DNA of 64,000 bases from positions 1 to 64,000 of the forward strand of contig JADDOH010011087.1 of NCBI GenBank assembly GCA_016648135.1, given 5' to 3'. Below are positions 1 through 10,610 of the stretch, piece by piece (positions within the stretch are counted from its first letter, which is position 1; each line of letters starts with the position of its first letter). The DNA is from Agrypnia vestita. Taxonomy: Eukaryota; Arthropoda; Insecta; Trichoptera; Phryganeidae. Under the pieces are notes generated by a model. It worked only from the letters and a program-made list of their open reading frames with translations. It did no database searches and had not been told where the DNA came from. The translations under genes were made by a program, and so were the position numbers.

Positions 1-964
1 ATCCCTTTACTAAAAAAACCATTCGGACGGGAATCAATAAAATCTTTGAAGGCGGTTTGGACTGCCCCATCGGAGTTGAATTTTTTCCTTTGCAAGAAGT
101 TATCCAAATTTCGAAAAAAATGGTAATCTGTTGGGGCAAGGTCCGGAGAGTACGGTGGATGTCTTAGACATTCCAATTGAAGCTCCTCTAATTTGTAGCC
201 GTCTGTTGTGCAGTGTGTGGTCTAGCGTTATCATGAAGCAGCAGTGGCCTAGAGCGATTAACCAGCCTCGGTTGTTTAGCAGCTAGCTTTTCCATCATGG
301 TTTGCAGTTGCTGACAATAGACATCTGCCGTAATCGTCTGGCCATATTTAAGAAAGCTGTAGTGAACGACACCAGCACTAGTCCACCAAACGCTCACAAT
401 TAACTTTTTTGGAGTCAATTTTCGCTTGGGGCCTGGTTTGGCTGGTTCGGCAGGGTTCAGCCATTGCGATGAGCACAGGGGATTTCGGATTATTGTACAT
501 GGTCCACTTTTCCTCACCGGTAATGATTCTATTAAAATCCCTTCATTATTGTGCCGGTTGAGTAATGCAACGCAGCAGTCAACGCGCGTTTGTTGATTTG
601 CTTCACTCAATTCGTGAGGTACCCACCTTTCAAGCTTTTTCACCTTACCAATTTGCTTCAAGTGGATTAAAACAGTTTTATCACTAACACCGCAGCCTGC
701 AGCTAACTCGGATGTGGTTTGCGATGGATCCGCTTCCACAATAGCCTTCAATTCTTCATTATCAACTTTGGTCTCCGGCCGTCCACGGGGCTTGTTCTGC
801 AGGTCGAAATTTCCAGAACGAAAACGTTGGAACCAAAAACGCACTGTGTTTTCTTTTGCGGCACCGTCGCCATACACATCATTAATCCTTCGAGCCGTTT
901 CTGCAGCACTGGTGCCACGGTGGAACTCGTACTCGTAAATAACGCGATATTTCAAGTTTTTCAT
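1..964 (-). pseudogene. mariner transposase, frameshifted
   Basis: Cut-and-paste DNA transposase of the mariner (DD34D) family, starting at the ATG at 964-962 (MKNLKYRVIYEYEF). The N-terminal helix-turn-helix DNA-binding region, the WVPHELSE linker and the HDNARPH motif carrying the second catalytic Asp are readable. Three things break it. Around 480-530 two compensating frameshifts scramble the segment around the first catalytic motif. In the corrected frame that motif reads TGEEKW (504-521), so the expected first catalytic Asp is Glu. At about 190 a one-base loss relative to the other copy (ACAAATTAG for ACCAAATTAG) brings a stop before the YSPDLAPTDYHFF segment that holds the third Asp. 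The copy is therefore very unlikely to be active. Confidence 0.9.
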
Positions 965-1152
965 TTTGTAAACTGAGTGATGCAAAGAAAAAAACAATTG
1001 AGGAAAAAAAAAAAGAATTATAATTTTCAAAACACAAATACATGAGTAAATAGCTGTATAAATTTGGATTTGGAATTCCTAACCAAAGAGAAGATATTTG
1101 AGATCAAATTTGCCAGTACGGCAAAACGCCAATTTCACATGTAAGGACCTAA
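1..1152 (-). mobile_element. mariner transposon, copy 1, cut by window edge
   Basis: Transposon of the mariner family, read on the minus strand from its terminal repeat at 1152. The end reads TTAGGTCCTTACATGTGAAA and is flanked by TA at 1153-1154, the usual mariner target. It matches the complete copy at 13,390-14,462 almost base for base, in the opposite orientation. The window starts about 140 bases before the other end of the element, so the second terminal repeat is not visible. Confidence 0.95.
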
Positions 1153-1199
1153 TATATTATATAAATAAAATAAATTATTCACTTAATAAAACACTACTT

Positions 1200-1560
1200 T
1201 AGCAAAGATATTATCACGGGATCACGGGAGTGGGAGAAAAATAAAACACTTGAAATTAATTTTTATTACTACTGAACACGAATTTAATTAGAGCACTGTT
1301 CAATATTTTTGCACTAATCGTCTGCGGATTTCCAGAAGATTCGCACGTCTGTTGTGTCGCACTTATTCACTTACTCTCGTAGTATATTTGGCTGGCTCAT
1401 TGAATCGCCAGTTGTCGCTTCTTGTCTCTGGTTTCGCTTTTGTGGAATCGCTGAACTGTCACAATAAACTGGTATTGCCGCGCGTCCTGTACGCATCTTT
1501 ACACTCTCGACTTTCTAGAAGTTTCCTTTTTATTCCAGCCACTATCAGTATTTTCTAATT
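1200..1560 (-). repeat. diverged LTR-family remnant
   Basis: A stretch resembling the minus-strand LTR family seen at 2567 and 26,668. It shares CACGAATTTAATTA and the CACTAATCGTCTG-like block, and the second half (1310-1560) also resembles 25,850-26,110. Boundaries are uncertain. No coding sequence is visible. Confidence 0.35.
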
Positions 1561-1637
1561 ATTTTTAAAATGAACTGTAAAATCCTCGACTACGTGTAAT
1601 TCTTTCCGTTGTGCAGTCTCAATATAAATAAACTCTA

Positions 1638-2253
1638 AGGCTCGGTTGCGCCAGCAGAAGTAAATTTGGTTCGAGTAACATTGACCCGAGTAACTTTTTT
1701 TACCCTCAGCTCAGAGTAAACTCGATTTCGGGTTGCACAAACGTCTTTTTTACCGCTGTCAAACCAATCATAAGGCTAATAGGGTGCCAAGCGGAATAAA
1801 CCTCAAATACTGCATTTGTCTATGGAATTTGATTTATTTCAGGTTTTCACCACTGGCAATACGTACTTTTGCGGTTCAAAACCAGTTCAAACAAACCAAT
1901 TTATTCTATGAAACAAACCAAACAAACGTCAAACCATCGCTAAAATAAGGCGAAATTAAAAGATTCATTTTAATGTTTACAAATTTCAATACGAAAATGA
2001 CAGCGACAAAATTCAAGTGACAAGTACCTATATGGATAAATGTCATATTTTCAAATCAGCTGTGAGAGGACGGCCATTTTTTTTACCAACGTTTTTACCT
2101 TTACCCACCTATCTTGGAGCGTAAAAAAAAGTTACTCATGTATGTACTTCGGCGAGTTAAATATTTTTACCATAGATGGCGCAACCCGCTTTAGTAAAAA
2201 AAGTTACTCGAGTAACTTTTTTTACCTTTACTTTAGATGGCGCAACCGAGCCT
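1638..2253. mobile_element. 616-bp MITE with AGGCTCGGTTGCGCCA termini
   Basis: The left end reads AGGCTCGGTTGCGCCA at 1638 and the right end is its reverse complement (TGGCGCAACCGAGCCT, ending 2253). Internally, GAGTAACTTTTTTTACC blocks occur in both orientations near both ends (about 1690-1705 and 2200-2225), with another TGGCGCAAC at about 2176. No transposase is encoded, so this is a non-autonomous DNA transposon. I could not find a convincing target-site duplication, and the superfamily is not assigned. Confidence 0.75.
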
Positions 2254-2392
2254 AAAACTGCCGTATGAAGACATAAAATACGTTTTTGAAGTGGTTTGAA
2301 AAATAGATAACCCTGTTGAACCTTATAACAAGCCAGTATTAATGAAAAGCTTAAAATATTTGTAAACTGCTGTTTTCACGTCTTGTTTGTTT

Positions 2393-2480
2393 CTTCGGTG
2401 GTATTGTAGTAGGTAATACTTAAAATTAAACTTTTACTTCGGCGGTATTGTAGTAATACTTAAAATTAAACTTTTACTTA
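2393..2480. repeat. two-unit tandem duplication (about 45 bp)
   Basis: CTTCGGYGGTATTGTAGTA followed by AATACTTAAAATTAAACTTT occurs twice head-to-tail. The first unit carries a few extra bases (GGT) in the middle. Confidence 0.8.
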
Positions 2481-2566
2481 AACGCTTTGATATTGAGAAG
2501 AGATATTTCAAAACTTACGATAATTAATAATTTGTATAAACATAGCATAATATCGCTAAGTTGTAC

Positions 2567-3060
2567 TGTCAAGGGACGTGGCTGCCGGAAGAATATGAAA
2601 ACATTGGAAATTTATTACCGATTTATTAATTATTCTAACAAATTCACAAAATCACTCGACACGAATTTAATTATAACACTATTATTTAATTTACACTAAT
2701 TTTCTCAATTAATCTCTCGTCTGTGAAACACTTTTTTATTGCTTGCTAGAATATTCTGTTCAATTATCGCACGTAAGAAGGTACGTCGCTCGATATCTGT
2801 CGCTTTGAATTAATTTGCGCGTTGGTAAAACTGCGGTCGCTGGTGTTTTATCGCTGGTTAAGTTGCGTCGGTCAAAGTCAAAACCGACATGAAGCGCCGC
2901 GACAGTGTTGGTTTATCGAATCGCCTATATTATTCTTTACATTTCTACCAGTCTCTTCCAGACAGACAGTACCGTACGTTTGTAGATGCTTCCCGAGTGT
3001 TATAGAGTACTTATTCCAGAGAATTCTAGTTTCTACGATTTACATTTTATTAATTAAACC
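2567..3060 (-). repeat. degraded solo LTR, minus strand
   Basis: It begins with TGTC at 2567. From there it aligns with the 3' end of the LTR family (GGACGTGGCTGC, then a GGAAATTTATTACCGATTTA block) seen intact at 35,350-35,950 and 26,668-28,698. The distal part is diverged, so the far boundary is approximate. No internal retrotransposon sequence is attached. Confidence 0.45.
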
Positions 3061-3535
3061 ATTTGGATAAATATTTTTTTGACCAAAAAAAACAAAAAAA
3101 AGGTTTAATACAAAGGTATTATGTGATATATCGGAACAGAAATGCGAATGATATGGTTGTATTCTATTGTACCCATTACTGCATGCAGATACTGTGAATA
3201 TGTGATATTCATTATTCATTTTTATTACTTACGTAAGCCATATCTTTTATTTATGTTTTTGCTTACTTAAAGCTTTATTATTTATATTATAAATTATAAT
3301 TTAAATTTAATAAGACAGACACGTAATATTGAATGTTGATATAAAAATACCGCCAACTAATCATTCAAACGATCTACAGTCAATGAAATCGAGCGATCTC
3401 GTAATTGTGTTGGCGCACATGTAAAATCACTCTATGATATAAATTAAAATCAATATATCGTATGTGTACCACAAAAATATGGTTAAGGTCCAAAAATTTA
3501 AACTAAAACCACTTTAGAATTTGCTGTGTTTTAAC
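3061..3535. other. no feature recognised
   Basis: AT-rich sequence with no coding potential or repeat that I can match within the window. Confidence 0.5.
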
Positions 3536-4503
3536 ATCACTAATAATGCGTTGAAGATGCTAGGATTTATTTTGAGGCTTACAAAAGTCTTTAACACTAT
3601 AAATTCCATTAAATTATTATATACGTCTCTAGTACGAACTCAATTAGAATCTAATTCTCCTGTATTATACTGTTCCACATTATACTGTTCACTCCAATAA
3701 TATTGAACGAGTGCAGCACAAATTTTTGAGAGTTGTTAATTTTAAATTACATATAACAACAGTGGACATCAATTATAATTTTCTATTGTCTCTAATTAAA
3801 CTCAATAGGTTATCCGGTAGAACGAAAATTTCTGACCTTGTATTACTGTATAAAATCGTAAATAATTATTACAACAGTTCAGAACTAACGCAGCTAATTT
3901 TTTATCACATCCCTTCCAGGAGCATCAGACAAAGTATATCGTTTCATTGTGACAATGTTAGTGTAAATTATCTTTGTAGCTCACCTATTAGAAGGCTCCA
4001 TAGGTTAGGATACGAGTATGGCTACCTATCGGATGTTTTTGCGGAAACACTAGCCGCCTACAAGAAAGCTCTTCTGGACGAATTCGGTCGTTTATAATTA
4101 TTGATGTCATGTCTATCTTTTGTTTTCGCTTTTTGAATTTTATATTTCATTTAATTTTTTTGTCATTTTTATTGCTTCTTGAGTTTTAGATTTCATTTGT
4201 TTACAATTATTTCATTTTGTTGTAATTTTGTTGCTTCTTGAATTTCAGACTTAATTTGTTTACTGTTATTTTAATTTGTTGTAGTTTTGTTGATTGTTGA
4301 GTTTCATATTTCATGTAATTTTATTATATTTTATGTCATTCGCTTAATGTTTTATTTTTCTTTATATATCACATTATTATGAGTTCTTTTTTATAGAATT
4401 ATAGGTATCTCCATTATTTATTATTACCTATCAATCTATACATCTTTATATACATTGTTTTTTTAATGGTACGTTGTACCGTGTATTAAATATATAAATA
4501 AAT
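3536..4503 (+). mobile_element. LINE 3' end (reverse transcriptase C-terminus plus 3' UTR)
   Basis: 5'-truncated non-LTR retrotransposon. From about 3541 the translation resembles the C-terminal part of Jockey/CR1-type reverse transcriptases (LLYTSLVRTQLE, then an open stretch 3711-4097 containing QHKFLRVVNFKL and ending at TAA). A frame break lies between the two, near 3690. The 3' UTR has partly repeated TTGTTGCTTCTTGARTTT-like units and ends in an A/T-rich TAAATATATAAATAAATAA tail near 4503. The clade is inferred from overall resemblance only. Confidence 0.75.
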
Positions 4504-4583
4504 AACTCACCCCGAGAACTACCAAAAGATCACTTTTGTGTAACTTTCTGTTATTGTTTTACAACAAAAAATGATATATTTGC

Positions 4584-4800
4584 AAGATGTATTATACATG
4601 TCTCATAGAGACGAAGCTATTTTTTATATGGAAAATTAGGTATGGAAGTCTTTTTGGGTTCTTGGTTTCTTTTATTACGACCTATCGTACGGCTGACTTA
4701 AGTGATCACTTTAAACAATGTAAAATTCACCAATTCCACTCATTATAGAATACCACATCTATCAAATTTTTTGGAAGTTGTTTATATATGTTTGTGGTGC
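4584..4800 (+). repeat. foldback-family half element (GTCTCATAGAGACGAAG family)
   Basis: One arm of a repeat family that recurs at 20,295 (-), 24,216 (inverted pair), 25,255 (+), 30,469 (palindrome), 54,341 (+) and 55,120 (-). Hallmarks are TACATGTCTCATAGAGACGA, then GGTATGGAAGTCTTT, CTTACGACCTATCGTA, a TTAAGTGATCACTTTA block and a GGAAGTTGTTTATAT inner end. Confidence 0.7.
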
Positions 4801-4904
4801 GATATACATTTCATATTAATTCATAAAACTAGACGCGTATGATTTATTGCAATCCCGCCTGATTTTAGAGCTAACTGAATCAGTCATAATTGCAATTAAA
4901 ATGT

Positions 4905-5420
4905 CGTTTATCATCATCGTCACCATCTTCATTCCCTTGTCCTAGTAGGGTCGGGGGTCCAAAGACTCGACAAGGTACTTCCATATTCCCCTGTCTTGCA
5001 CTGCTTCTGCATGAGTCAACCATTCTATAGCCATTCTATTCTCGTATGCATTTTTTCTTGCTTCTTCCAGCTTATTCTGCTGCGACCCACCCGCCGTCTT
5101 CCTTCCGGGATTGCCAAGAGGATTCTTCTTGGTATTCGTTGCTCTGGCATTCTTAGCACATCTTAGTCCAAACCACCTCATTTGTGGTTTTTCTATGTAT
5201 AGGAGTAGGGGTTCCATGCTCTGTCCATGTGCCGATTTTCAGCATCTCTTTGGGCATGTTACATTGTGCCAATTCCTCTGGTTTTAAGATTTGTGCCAAG
5301 TATATCATTAAGGCGATCGTCCAGTAGAGTGAGCAAATTTCACAATTTTTTCACATATTCTTCTCTTGCTTTTTTTAACACATTTTTGTACGGAAATATA
5401 TCACTTTAAAATTTATTCAT
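4905..5420 (-). mobile_element. LINE remnant (reverse transcriptase C-terminal fragment)
   Basis: Read on the minus strand, the open stretch 5217-4942 contains MRWFGLRCAKNARATNTKK and a basic stretch, then a LEEARKNAYENRMAIEWL-like tail. This pattern (RWFG, basic stretch, W-rich tail) is typical of the C-terminus of insect LINE reverse transcriptases. Sequence upstream to about 5420 continues in other frames, so it is decayed. Confidence 0.5.
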
Positions 5421-6030
5421 ATACGACAAAAATGTAGTCATACAGGTTACACATATTTTAAATACAGAAATTTGTTAAAATGGCACAAACTAAATTATAT
5501 AATTAAGTAATAAATTACCAAACCTACCATGTTTTAAAAATTAAGAAAATTATTCCACTTTGTTGGCCTTTTATGACTGAATGGCCTCGTGAGATGTGTT
5601 TTTTCATCTCTTTTTACATGGCTGACAACTTTTTTAACTTCAGTAGTCAAAAAGAACAGACATAATTTAAAAAAAAAACAAAACCTTTGTCGATATTCCT
5701 GATTTTAGATATATCATCATGACGTAACGTATTTATGACATAATACGTAGTGCCTTGATTAAATAGCTTAAATCTGAAATTTAGAATAGGTTTTTGATTT
5801 TTTTTTTATTAATTTTAAAATAAAAATGTCTATTTCTTTAATTTATTCAAGAAAAAAGGTATCAAATTTCTAAGAAGGGTTGAAAAACACACAAAAAACA
5901 AAATATTATAAAAAAACAGTGTTTTTCAAAACAAGTAAGTAAACAAACTTTAATTACAATTTGTGTTTTCAAATTTATTTTCTGTCTGCGTCTCAGTTCG
6001 GTGAATCGAGTGCATTTGATTGCTACAGAT
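5421..6030. other. no feature recognised
   Basis: Very AT-rich, with many homopolymer A and T runs. No exon of the neighbouring GMC gene could be found here. The next exon after 6293 is presumably left of the window. Confidence 0.5.
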
Positions 6031-6035
6031 GATAA

Positions 6036-6183
6036 GATAAGAAAGACAATCGAATTAATATGTGTAATCCGTGCGTATGACGCACATTCTTTCGTTGTGT
6101 TTACGGGTATAAACACCAACACAGCGAAACAATGTTCCTCGTACGCACGGCTTACACATACTAATCCAATTGTCTTTCTTAAA
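6036..6183. mobile_element. foldback MITE (about 68-bp arms)
   Basis: The left arm from AAGAAAGACAATCGAATTA and the right arm ending in CCAATTGTCTTTCTTAA are inverted copies at roughly 80% match, separated by about 12 bases. It has no coding capacity. It lies just downstream of exon 4 of the GMC gene, in its next intron. Confidence 0.75.
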
Positions 6184-6292
6184 TGGAAAGAGGTCTAGCT
6201 GGGCAGTTTGTACTTGTATCTGAAAGGCATAAGACTCATATCGTGCTCGTACAAGCCGAGGTACCATTAATTTGGGATGAGTTTCAACTCAC

Positions 6293-6415
6293 TTGTACGG
6301 TGGATATTCAACTGCCAGCAGGCCTTGTCTGTTGTGATTCTTGGTGTATTCAAGCCCTTCCAGCTTGCTCGCTCGCTCTGACTTTAGGTAGTAAGGCATC
6401 ACCTCATCGTACGAC
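6293..6415 (-). CDS. GMC oxidoreductase gene 1, exon 4
   Basis: A 123-bp exon between the acceptor CTTGCTTTTCAG|G and the donor ACAA|GTGAGT. It completes the Trp codon split at the end of exon 3 (TG + G). It then reads SYDEVMPYYLKSERASKLEG and ends VEYPPYK, with the last codon split after two bases. In GMC oxidoreductases the segment after 'NPGW' is a tyrosine-rich 'W-Y-DEVLPYF' stretch followed by a G-L-V-x-Y-PPY segment, which is what is seen. The phase fits exon 3 exactly, so the call rests on both sequence and frame. The following exon should start with one base completing Lys/Asn; none was found to the left. Confidence 0.88.
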
Positions 6416-6876
6416 CTGAAAAGCAAGGTTTAACGCTTTAAAGGGTTACACGACCTCGACACTGCTTTATGTAATGCGTCCGGATGGACGTCTGTCTGAG
6501 GGTATGAAAGGGACGGGAGAGAGAGAGAGAAAAGGGGATAAAAGGGGCGCGCGTTATATACGAAAGCACGGACTTGGAGAGCTAATTGGAACCGCTGTTT
6601 ATACCTTGTCACGATACATTGTTGTAATTTGTACGTAATTTTGCAGATTTCCCGACAACAGATGCTTTCTAGCAAAGGGAAGGACATCACACTTTATATT
6701 TATTTAGCTTGAAGTTCTAAAAATAATTTGAATCACTACTCATTCAAAACTTGGCTGAGTTGTAGCAATTTGAAGCTAGTGTGGTAGGTGAATTACAGTA
6801 CTCTTTTACGTTTTTCTCGAAACTCCCCTTTTTCAGAATTTTAGAGATGAAATCTCAAAAAACATTAAGCAGATTT
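6416..6876. other. intron sequence, no feature recognised
   Basis: Start of the 1.8-kb intron between exons 3 and 4. It has a short GA-rich simple repeat at about 6513-6532 and nothing else that I can identify. Confidence 0.5.
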
Positions 6877-7080
6877 TAACAGATTGTTAGTTAACTTTGT
6901 AAAAACCACTACCAGATTTTAGGTCTACCGGTTTCGAGACGTACCCGTCTCTTCGTCAGTACCAACACTACACCACTATATTCACAACACTACACACCTC
7001 AACCATAGTATTGTTACACTTCCACCAATAATTGATCACGTGCGTGTTAGTCTTGTCAGGGACAAACATGCACTGATTAG
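6877..7080 (-). repeat. hammerhead-motif repeat, copy 1
   Basis: Interspersed repeat of about 200 bp with a second copy at 18,622-18,815 in the same orientation. It starts TAACAGATTGTTAGTTAACT and includes CACCACTATATTCACAACAC. It carries a hammerhead-ribozyme-like core on the minus strand (see 6922-6966). Confidence 0.75.
6922..6966 (-). ncRNA. hammerhead-ribozyme-like motif
   Basis: Minus strand, 5'->3': GGTA, CTGACGA (fits CUGANGA), an extra A, stem II GAGACG-GGTA-CGTCTC (6 perfect pairs), GAAAC, CG, GTA, GACC. The order of core blocks is that of a hammerhead with a very short stem III. Against it are the extra A before stem II and a mismatched stem I closing pair in this copy. Activity is not shown by the sequence. 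Confidence 0.4.
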
Positions 7081-7204
7081 CCTAATGAACCATCAGGCGT
7101 CTACCGATTTACCGATAAACGGATTTTATTTGATTTTGTACATATCGTAGTAATAACATTATCTGCGATATGGCTTACGCCTTTTTTTCAATTCAATTTC
7201 AATT

Positions 7205-7460
7205 TCAAAACGCTTGTGTGGAAAATTATTGATCTATAGGGTGAGGAATGAATGGATTAGAAGTGAATGTAACGCTGGCTATAGCGCGGTAGATAGAATA
7301 AAGAAAGGATCGTTTAGATGGTTTGGTCACGTGGAACGTATGAGCGAGGAAAGGATGGTTAAGAAAATATATATGGCGAGTGACGGAGGCAGCAGGAGTA
7401 GAGGGCGTCCGCGAAAGACCTGGCACGATCAGATATTACAAATATTGTGTCGTAGATAAA
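7205..7460 (+). mobile_element. LINE fragment (reverse transcriptase C-terminus)
   Basis: Open stretch 7214-7459 reads MCGKLLIYRVRNEWIRSE, then RIKKGSFRWFGHVERM, then SRGRPRKTWHDQI. This is the standard C-terminal region of insect LINE reverse transcriptases and is related to the element at 20,640-21,091. It is truncated at both ends and sits in the intron between GMC exons 3 and 4. Confidence 0.8.
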
Positions 7461-7669
7461 AATAGCGATCATTAAACTAGGTGAAAAACAACATTGTTAG
7501 AAATACCTCTACGTAACGTTTTATAATATTTTTATATTTCTTTCATCGACTCATTTTGTCAGTAAATCAATGTGAAAATTCTGTATTTGAAAGTAGTCTG
7601 TTTAATATTTCGCCTGTCGATGAGAGATTGTGTTACTCTCGAAACTTGAGAAGTAAAATATAAAAATAT

Positions 7670-7885
7670 TATTCAACAAGTAAGTTATAAGATAACAAAG
7701 TTAATGGTTTCACCTACTTTAATGATCATGAATAATCCCTACAATATTAACGCCAATTCCACAAGTAAGTTATAAGATAACAAAGTTAATTGTTTCACAC
7801 AATGAATATCATGAATACACATCATGAATACAACACATTATGCATACAACACATCATGAATAATCCTTACAATACCAACGTCAAA
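7670..7885. repeat. imperfect tandem duplication (about 90-130 bp units)
   Basis: ACAAGTAAGTTATAAGATAA followed by CAAAGTTAATKGTTTCAC occurs at 7674 and again at 7760. Each is followed by variants of ATCATGAATAATCCYTACAA. The second unit is expanded by CATCATGAATACAACACAT-type repeats. Confidence 0.75.
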
Positions 7886-7989
7886 ACAATCAATAATATT
7901 GTAACTAAATGGTAAAAGAAATGACGCACGGAATCCCTCGTAATATATCAATGACGATAATAACATCTGCACCTCTAAGACGTTCCACT

Positions 7990-8202
7990 TCATTTTAGAA
8001 CACACTACCACACTCTGGAATCAGCAACAACATTCTAGGAACGTCTAGAACAGTCTGGAAGCGACTGGAACAAACTACAAACGTCTGGAATGTTCGGAAT
8101 GTGTTAAGTGACTTTGTACATTTAATAATTATTAATTAATAGATCGATAATAATCAATCTCCAGTGTTTTCACTTGCCTCCCGCAGTCACTACCGCGTGA
8201 CA
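7990..8202 (+). repeat. LTR 3' fragment, plus strand
   Basis: The right part (AAGTGACTTTGTACAT, then CTCCAGTGTTTTC and the terminal CCGCGTGACA ending 8202) matches the 3' end of the LTR at 35,350-35,950. The left boundary is uncertain. It ends 53 bp from the exon 3 splice donor. Confidence 0.55.
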
Positions 8203-8254
8203 ATGTGATGAAAATAGCGCTAATGCACGCAGAGTATAGACTAATCACTATTAC

Positions 8255-8387
8255 CATCCGGGATTTCCCGCTGCGGCTATCCTGTCCCAGTCTTCCCTGT
8301 GTCCCCGCGTGTATATCATGTAGTTAATGAGCGAGCTTCCCCCGATTCCCCTCCCCCTTGGCCAGTTGCACTGCTGGTCGTCCATTC
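8255..8387 (-). CDS. GMC oxidoreductase gene 1, exon 3
   Basis: A 133-bp exon between the acceptor ACAATTTCAG|GA and the donor GGATG|GTAATA. It reads (G)[19 protein letters not shown], then [17 protein letters not shown], and ends GNPG(W). [18 protein letters not shown] is GMC signature 1, the part of the FAD site that contacts the cofactor. It matches [18 protein letters not shown] in the two intact genes of this window. Phase 1 on entry and phase 2 on exit agree with exons 2 and 4. Confidence 0.93.
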
Positions 8388-8468
8388 CTGAAATTGTTGA
8401 GCCAATTATTGTACCTGAGTCTCTTTTTACGCGGTTTTGAAATAACACCGTTACGCTAAAGTACAATT

Positions 8469-9225
8469 GAAGACCCCATGGCAAGAAGTTGTTAACTAAC
8501 ATTTTTGTCAAAAATGACTTAATAAGCCGTCTAAACTAAATATTGTACGCTCTTTCCATTGGAAATAAGTTTAGAACTTAAAAATAATTAGAACACGTTC
8601 ACATCATAGGGATGAACATGTTAACTACACTTTTTCATAAAAATCAAATCTGTTACTAATGGGAATAATGTGTTATCTTCAATAATAACATATTCATGCC
8701 ATCATACTTGCCTTTTAATTTGATTGGAATATTTATGGTTAACATAAGTATGCAGTAAGTACGCAGTACTGTCATATATTTGTTTTTATTTGAAGACTAT
8801 TATTATATTATTTTTCAATAATTTTAAATGGTACATACCGTGTTTTGTATTATTAATTAACATGCCAGGTATTTTGTAATTTTGGATAATGGATGGTAAA
8901 AACGGATAGCATTTGAAGGGTTGTTTGATGTTCGTGTTTTACCAATTTTAAAAAGGTGTTATTCTATTAAAAATGAGTTCCAGAGGCGAAAAAATGGTTG
9001 TTAATTACATTTTTTAGGGAAAATTAGTATATTTTTATTTTTTTGTGCATAAATACGTTTTTTTCTTTACTTTGTAAATACTTTTTTGATATTTTAGTGA
9101 CATAAATCAATAAAAATTAATCTTGAATTAACAATAAAATATATTTTTCATAGGCGAAATGCAAATGTTTAATTATTTCAAAATGACTTGAATGTTAGTT
9201 AACAACTTCTTGCCATGGGGTCTTC
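8469..9225. mobile_element. 757-bp MITE with GAAGACCCCATGGCAAGAAG termini, copy 1
   Basis: Terminal inverted repeats of about 34 bp (GAAGACCCCATGGCAAGAAG, continuing TTGTTAACTAACAT) bound an AT-rich core without coding capacity. A second copy in opposite orientation is at 60,498-61,252. The flanks here (AATT / AAAC) do not form a clean 4-bp duplication, unlike copy 2. It is inserted 81 bp upstream (in minus-strand terms) of the exon 3 acceptor. Confidence 0.9.
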
Positions 9226-9700
9226 AAACAACCGACACCAACGTGTAAATGATACCAAACAACTGATGTGATGTAAATATTGCATTGATTATGTATGTGA
9301 CTGTCAATGTAAAGGAGTTTGATGATTATAAAGCGATGTTTAGATGATATAATAAAGGCAGAAATTAAATATTATGCTGTAAAATTAAACAAGGAAAAAA
9401 TTACGTTGGAAATAATTACTTACAGATCTGGCCAAATGTATTAGGCAGCCCCTATATATTAGATTTATAACATTGTATACTGCGATTTTCGGAATCCTTG
9501 TAATTCTTTCGGATTTTATTGTTTTTATGGAATTAACTAGGTGTCTGCTATTCCAACTTTTTGCAGTTGAGGTCGGGGTTTACATGTTAATATTTTTCAA
9601 TACAAAAGTGGTGAAAACAAAGTGAATTTTTATTCATTATATTAATAATGTCACCACGAAATTATTTTGATATTTTTTAAGAAGTTAAAAATATTTTTTT
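9226..9700. other. intron sequence, no feature recognised
   Basis: AT-rich intronic DNA between exons 2 and 3 of GMC gene 1. No repeat that I can match. Confidence 0.5.
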
Positions 9701-10115
9701 ACTTCCTTTCTTTTAACTCGTAGCGTCTGCTTGCTTGCTTGACGCAAAAACTTTGGATCGATTTTTAACCCTTTTACCGTGATCCAACCGAGCTGAAACT
9801 TTGCAAGCAGACTAGTGGCGACGATCAAGAAGATCTATCAAATTTTCGTTAAAAAAAATAAATTATAGTATAATTTTGGATTTTTCAAATTTTTAATGGT
9901 TTTTTCATACAACTCAGTAAGTTGTATGGAGATTCCGACGCATCTGGTAGCCGCGGAACCTGATTATAGTATAATTTTGGATTTTTGGAAATTTTTTATT
10001 ACTCCCTTTCGTAGTGTCGCCCGACCGAAGCCCAACGCGTAGATTAAGCGCCAAACCAGTTTCCACTAGTAAATGAGAAAGGGAGTATGATAAAAACTTG
10101 GTTTTTATGGGTTAG
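9701..10115 (+). mobile_element. non-autonomous Helitron/Helentron-like element, copy 1
   Basis: The left end reads ACTTCCTTTCTTTTAACTCG. Near the right end is AGAAAGGGAGT, inverted to the left end. The right end has a perfect 8-bp-stem hairpin ATAAAAAC-TTG-GTTTTTAT (10,090-10,108), then GGG and a terminal TTAG followed by T. A subterminal inverted repeat plus a 3' hairpin just before CTRR-T is the known architecture of Helitron/Helentron ends. A second copy splits the GMC pseudogene at 49,827-50,368, and fragments lie at 21,229 and 23,722. The class assignment is inferred, and no Rep/helicase is encoded. Confidence 0.65.
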
Positions 10116-10233
10116 TTTTTTTATTTACTCGTTTTGCGCGTCAGTTCTATTTATGAAACGTTGATTTAGAGTTATTTTAACCAGTATATAATTACGATTT
10201 TTTTATTTAAACATTCCAAATTAAATACTTACA

Positions 10234-10610
10234 AGGAAGCGTCCAGAAACCACGTGATTCCATTTCGAACTCTTTCGAACCTCTCCCTCCTCCCATGCAG
10301 TCCCAACTTTGATTTTTCTTTAAGTGAGTGGAACGTTGTTTTTTCCCATTAATTCCAGAAGTCGTTGAATTGTTTTCTCTTACCAAAAGTATTTTAAAAT
10401 AATTTATTGTGTGTAAACCGATCTGCGCAAATTTATCGATCGCATATTCTGTACCGTTTTGATTGCGCCAATTAGAGTAAACGGAAGAATTACGTAGCTC
10501 GACTCTGACCTTCCCCTCCCCGCCGCGTCTCACGTAGTACAGCGTAGCATTCAACCTAACCCCCCCCCCCACCCCCCTTGATCAGGCCACGTGGTTTACG
10601 GACGCTTCCT
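10234..10610. mobile_element. 377-bp MITE with AGGAAGCGTCC termini
   Basis: The left end AGGAAGCGTCCAGAAACCAC and the right end GTGGTTTACGGACGCTTCCT form imperfect inverted repeats of about 25 bp. The right half holds a C-run (about 10,559-10,577). An open frame on the minus strand (10,572-10,207) lies inside and has no resemblance to a protein that I know, so I treat it as fortuitous. Confidence 0.8.

Noticed and set aside
714..976. Open frames antisense to the mariner transposase (also 13,566-13,828)
   Set aside because: Exact shadows of the transposase frame in both copies; the same translation appears in both because the DNA is duplicated, not because it codes.
4942..5217. Possible exon 5 of GMC gene 1
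   Set aside because: Translation fits a LINE reverse transcriptase C-terminus, not the GMC segment expected after VEYPPYK.
10207..10572. 121-codon open frame on the minus strand
   Set aside because: Lies inside the AGGAAGCGTCC MITE, including its C-run; no similarity to a known protein.
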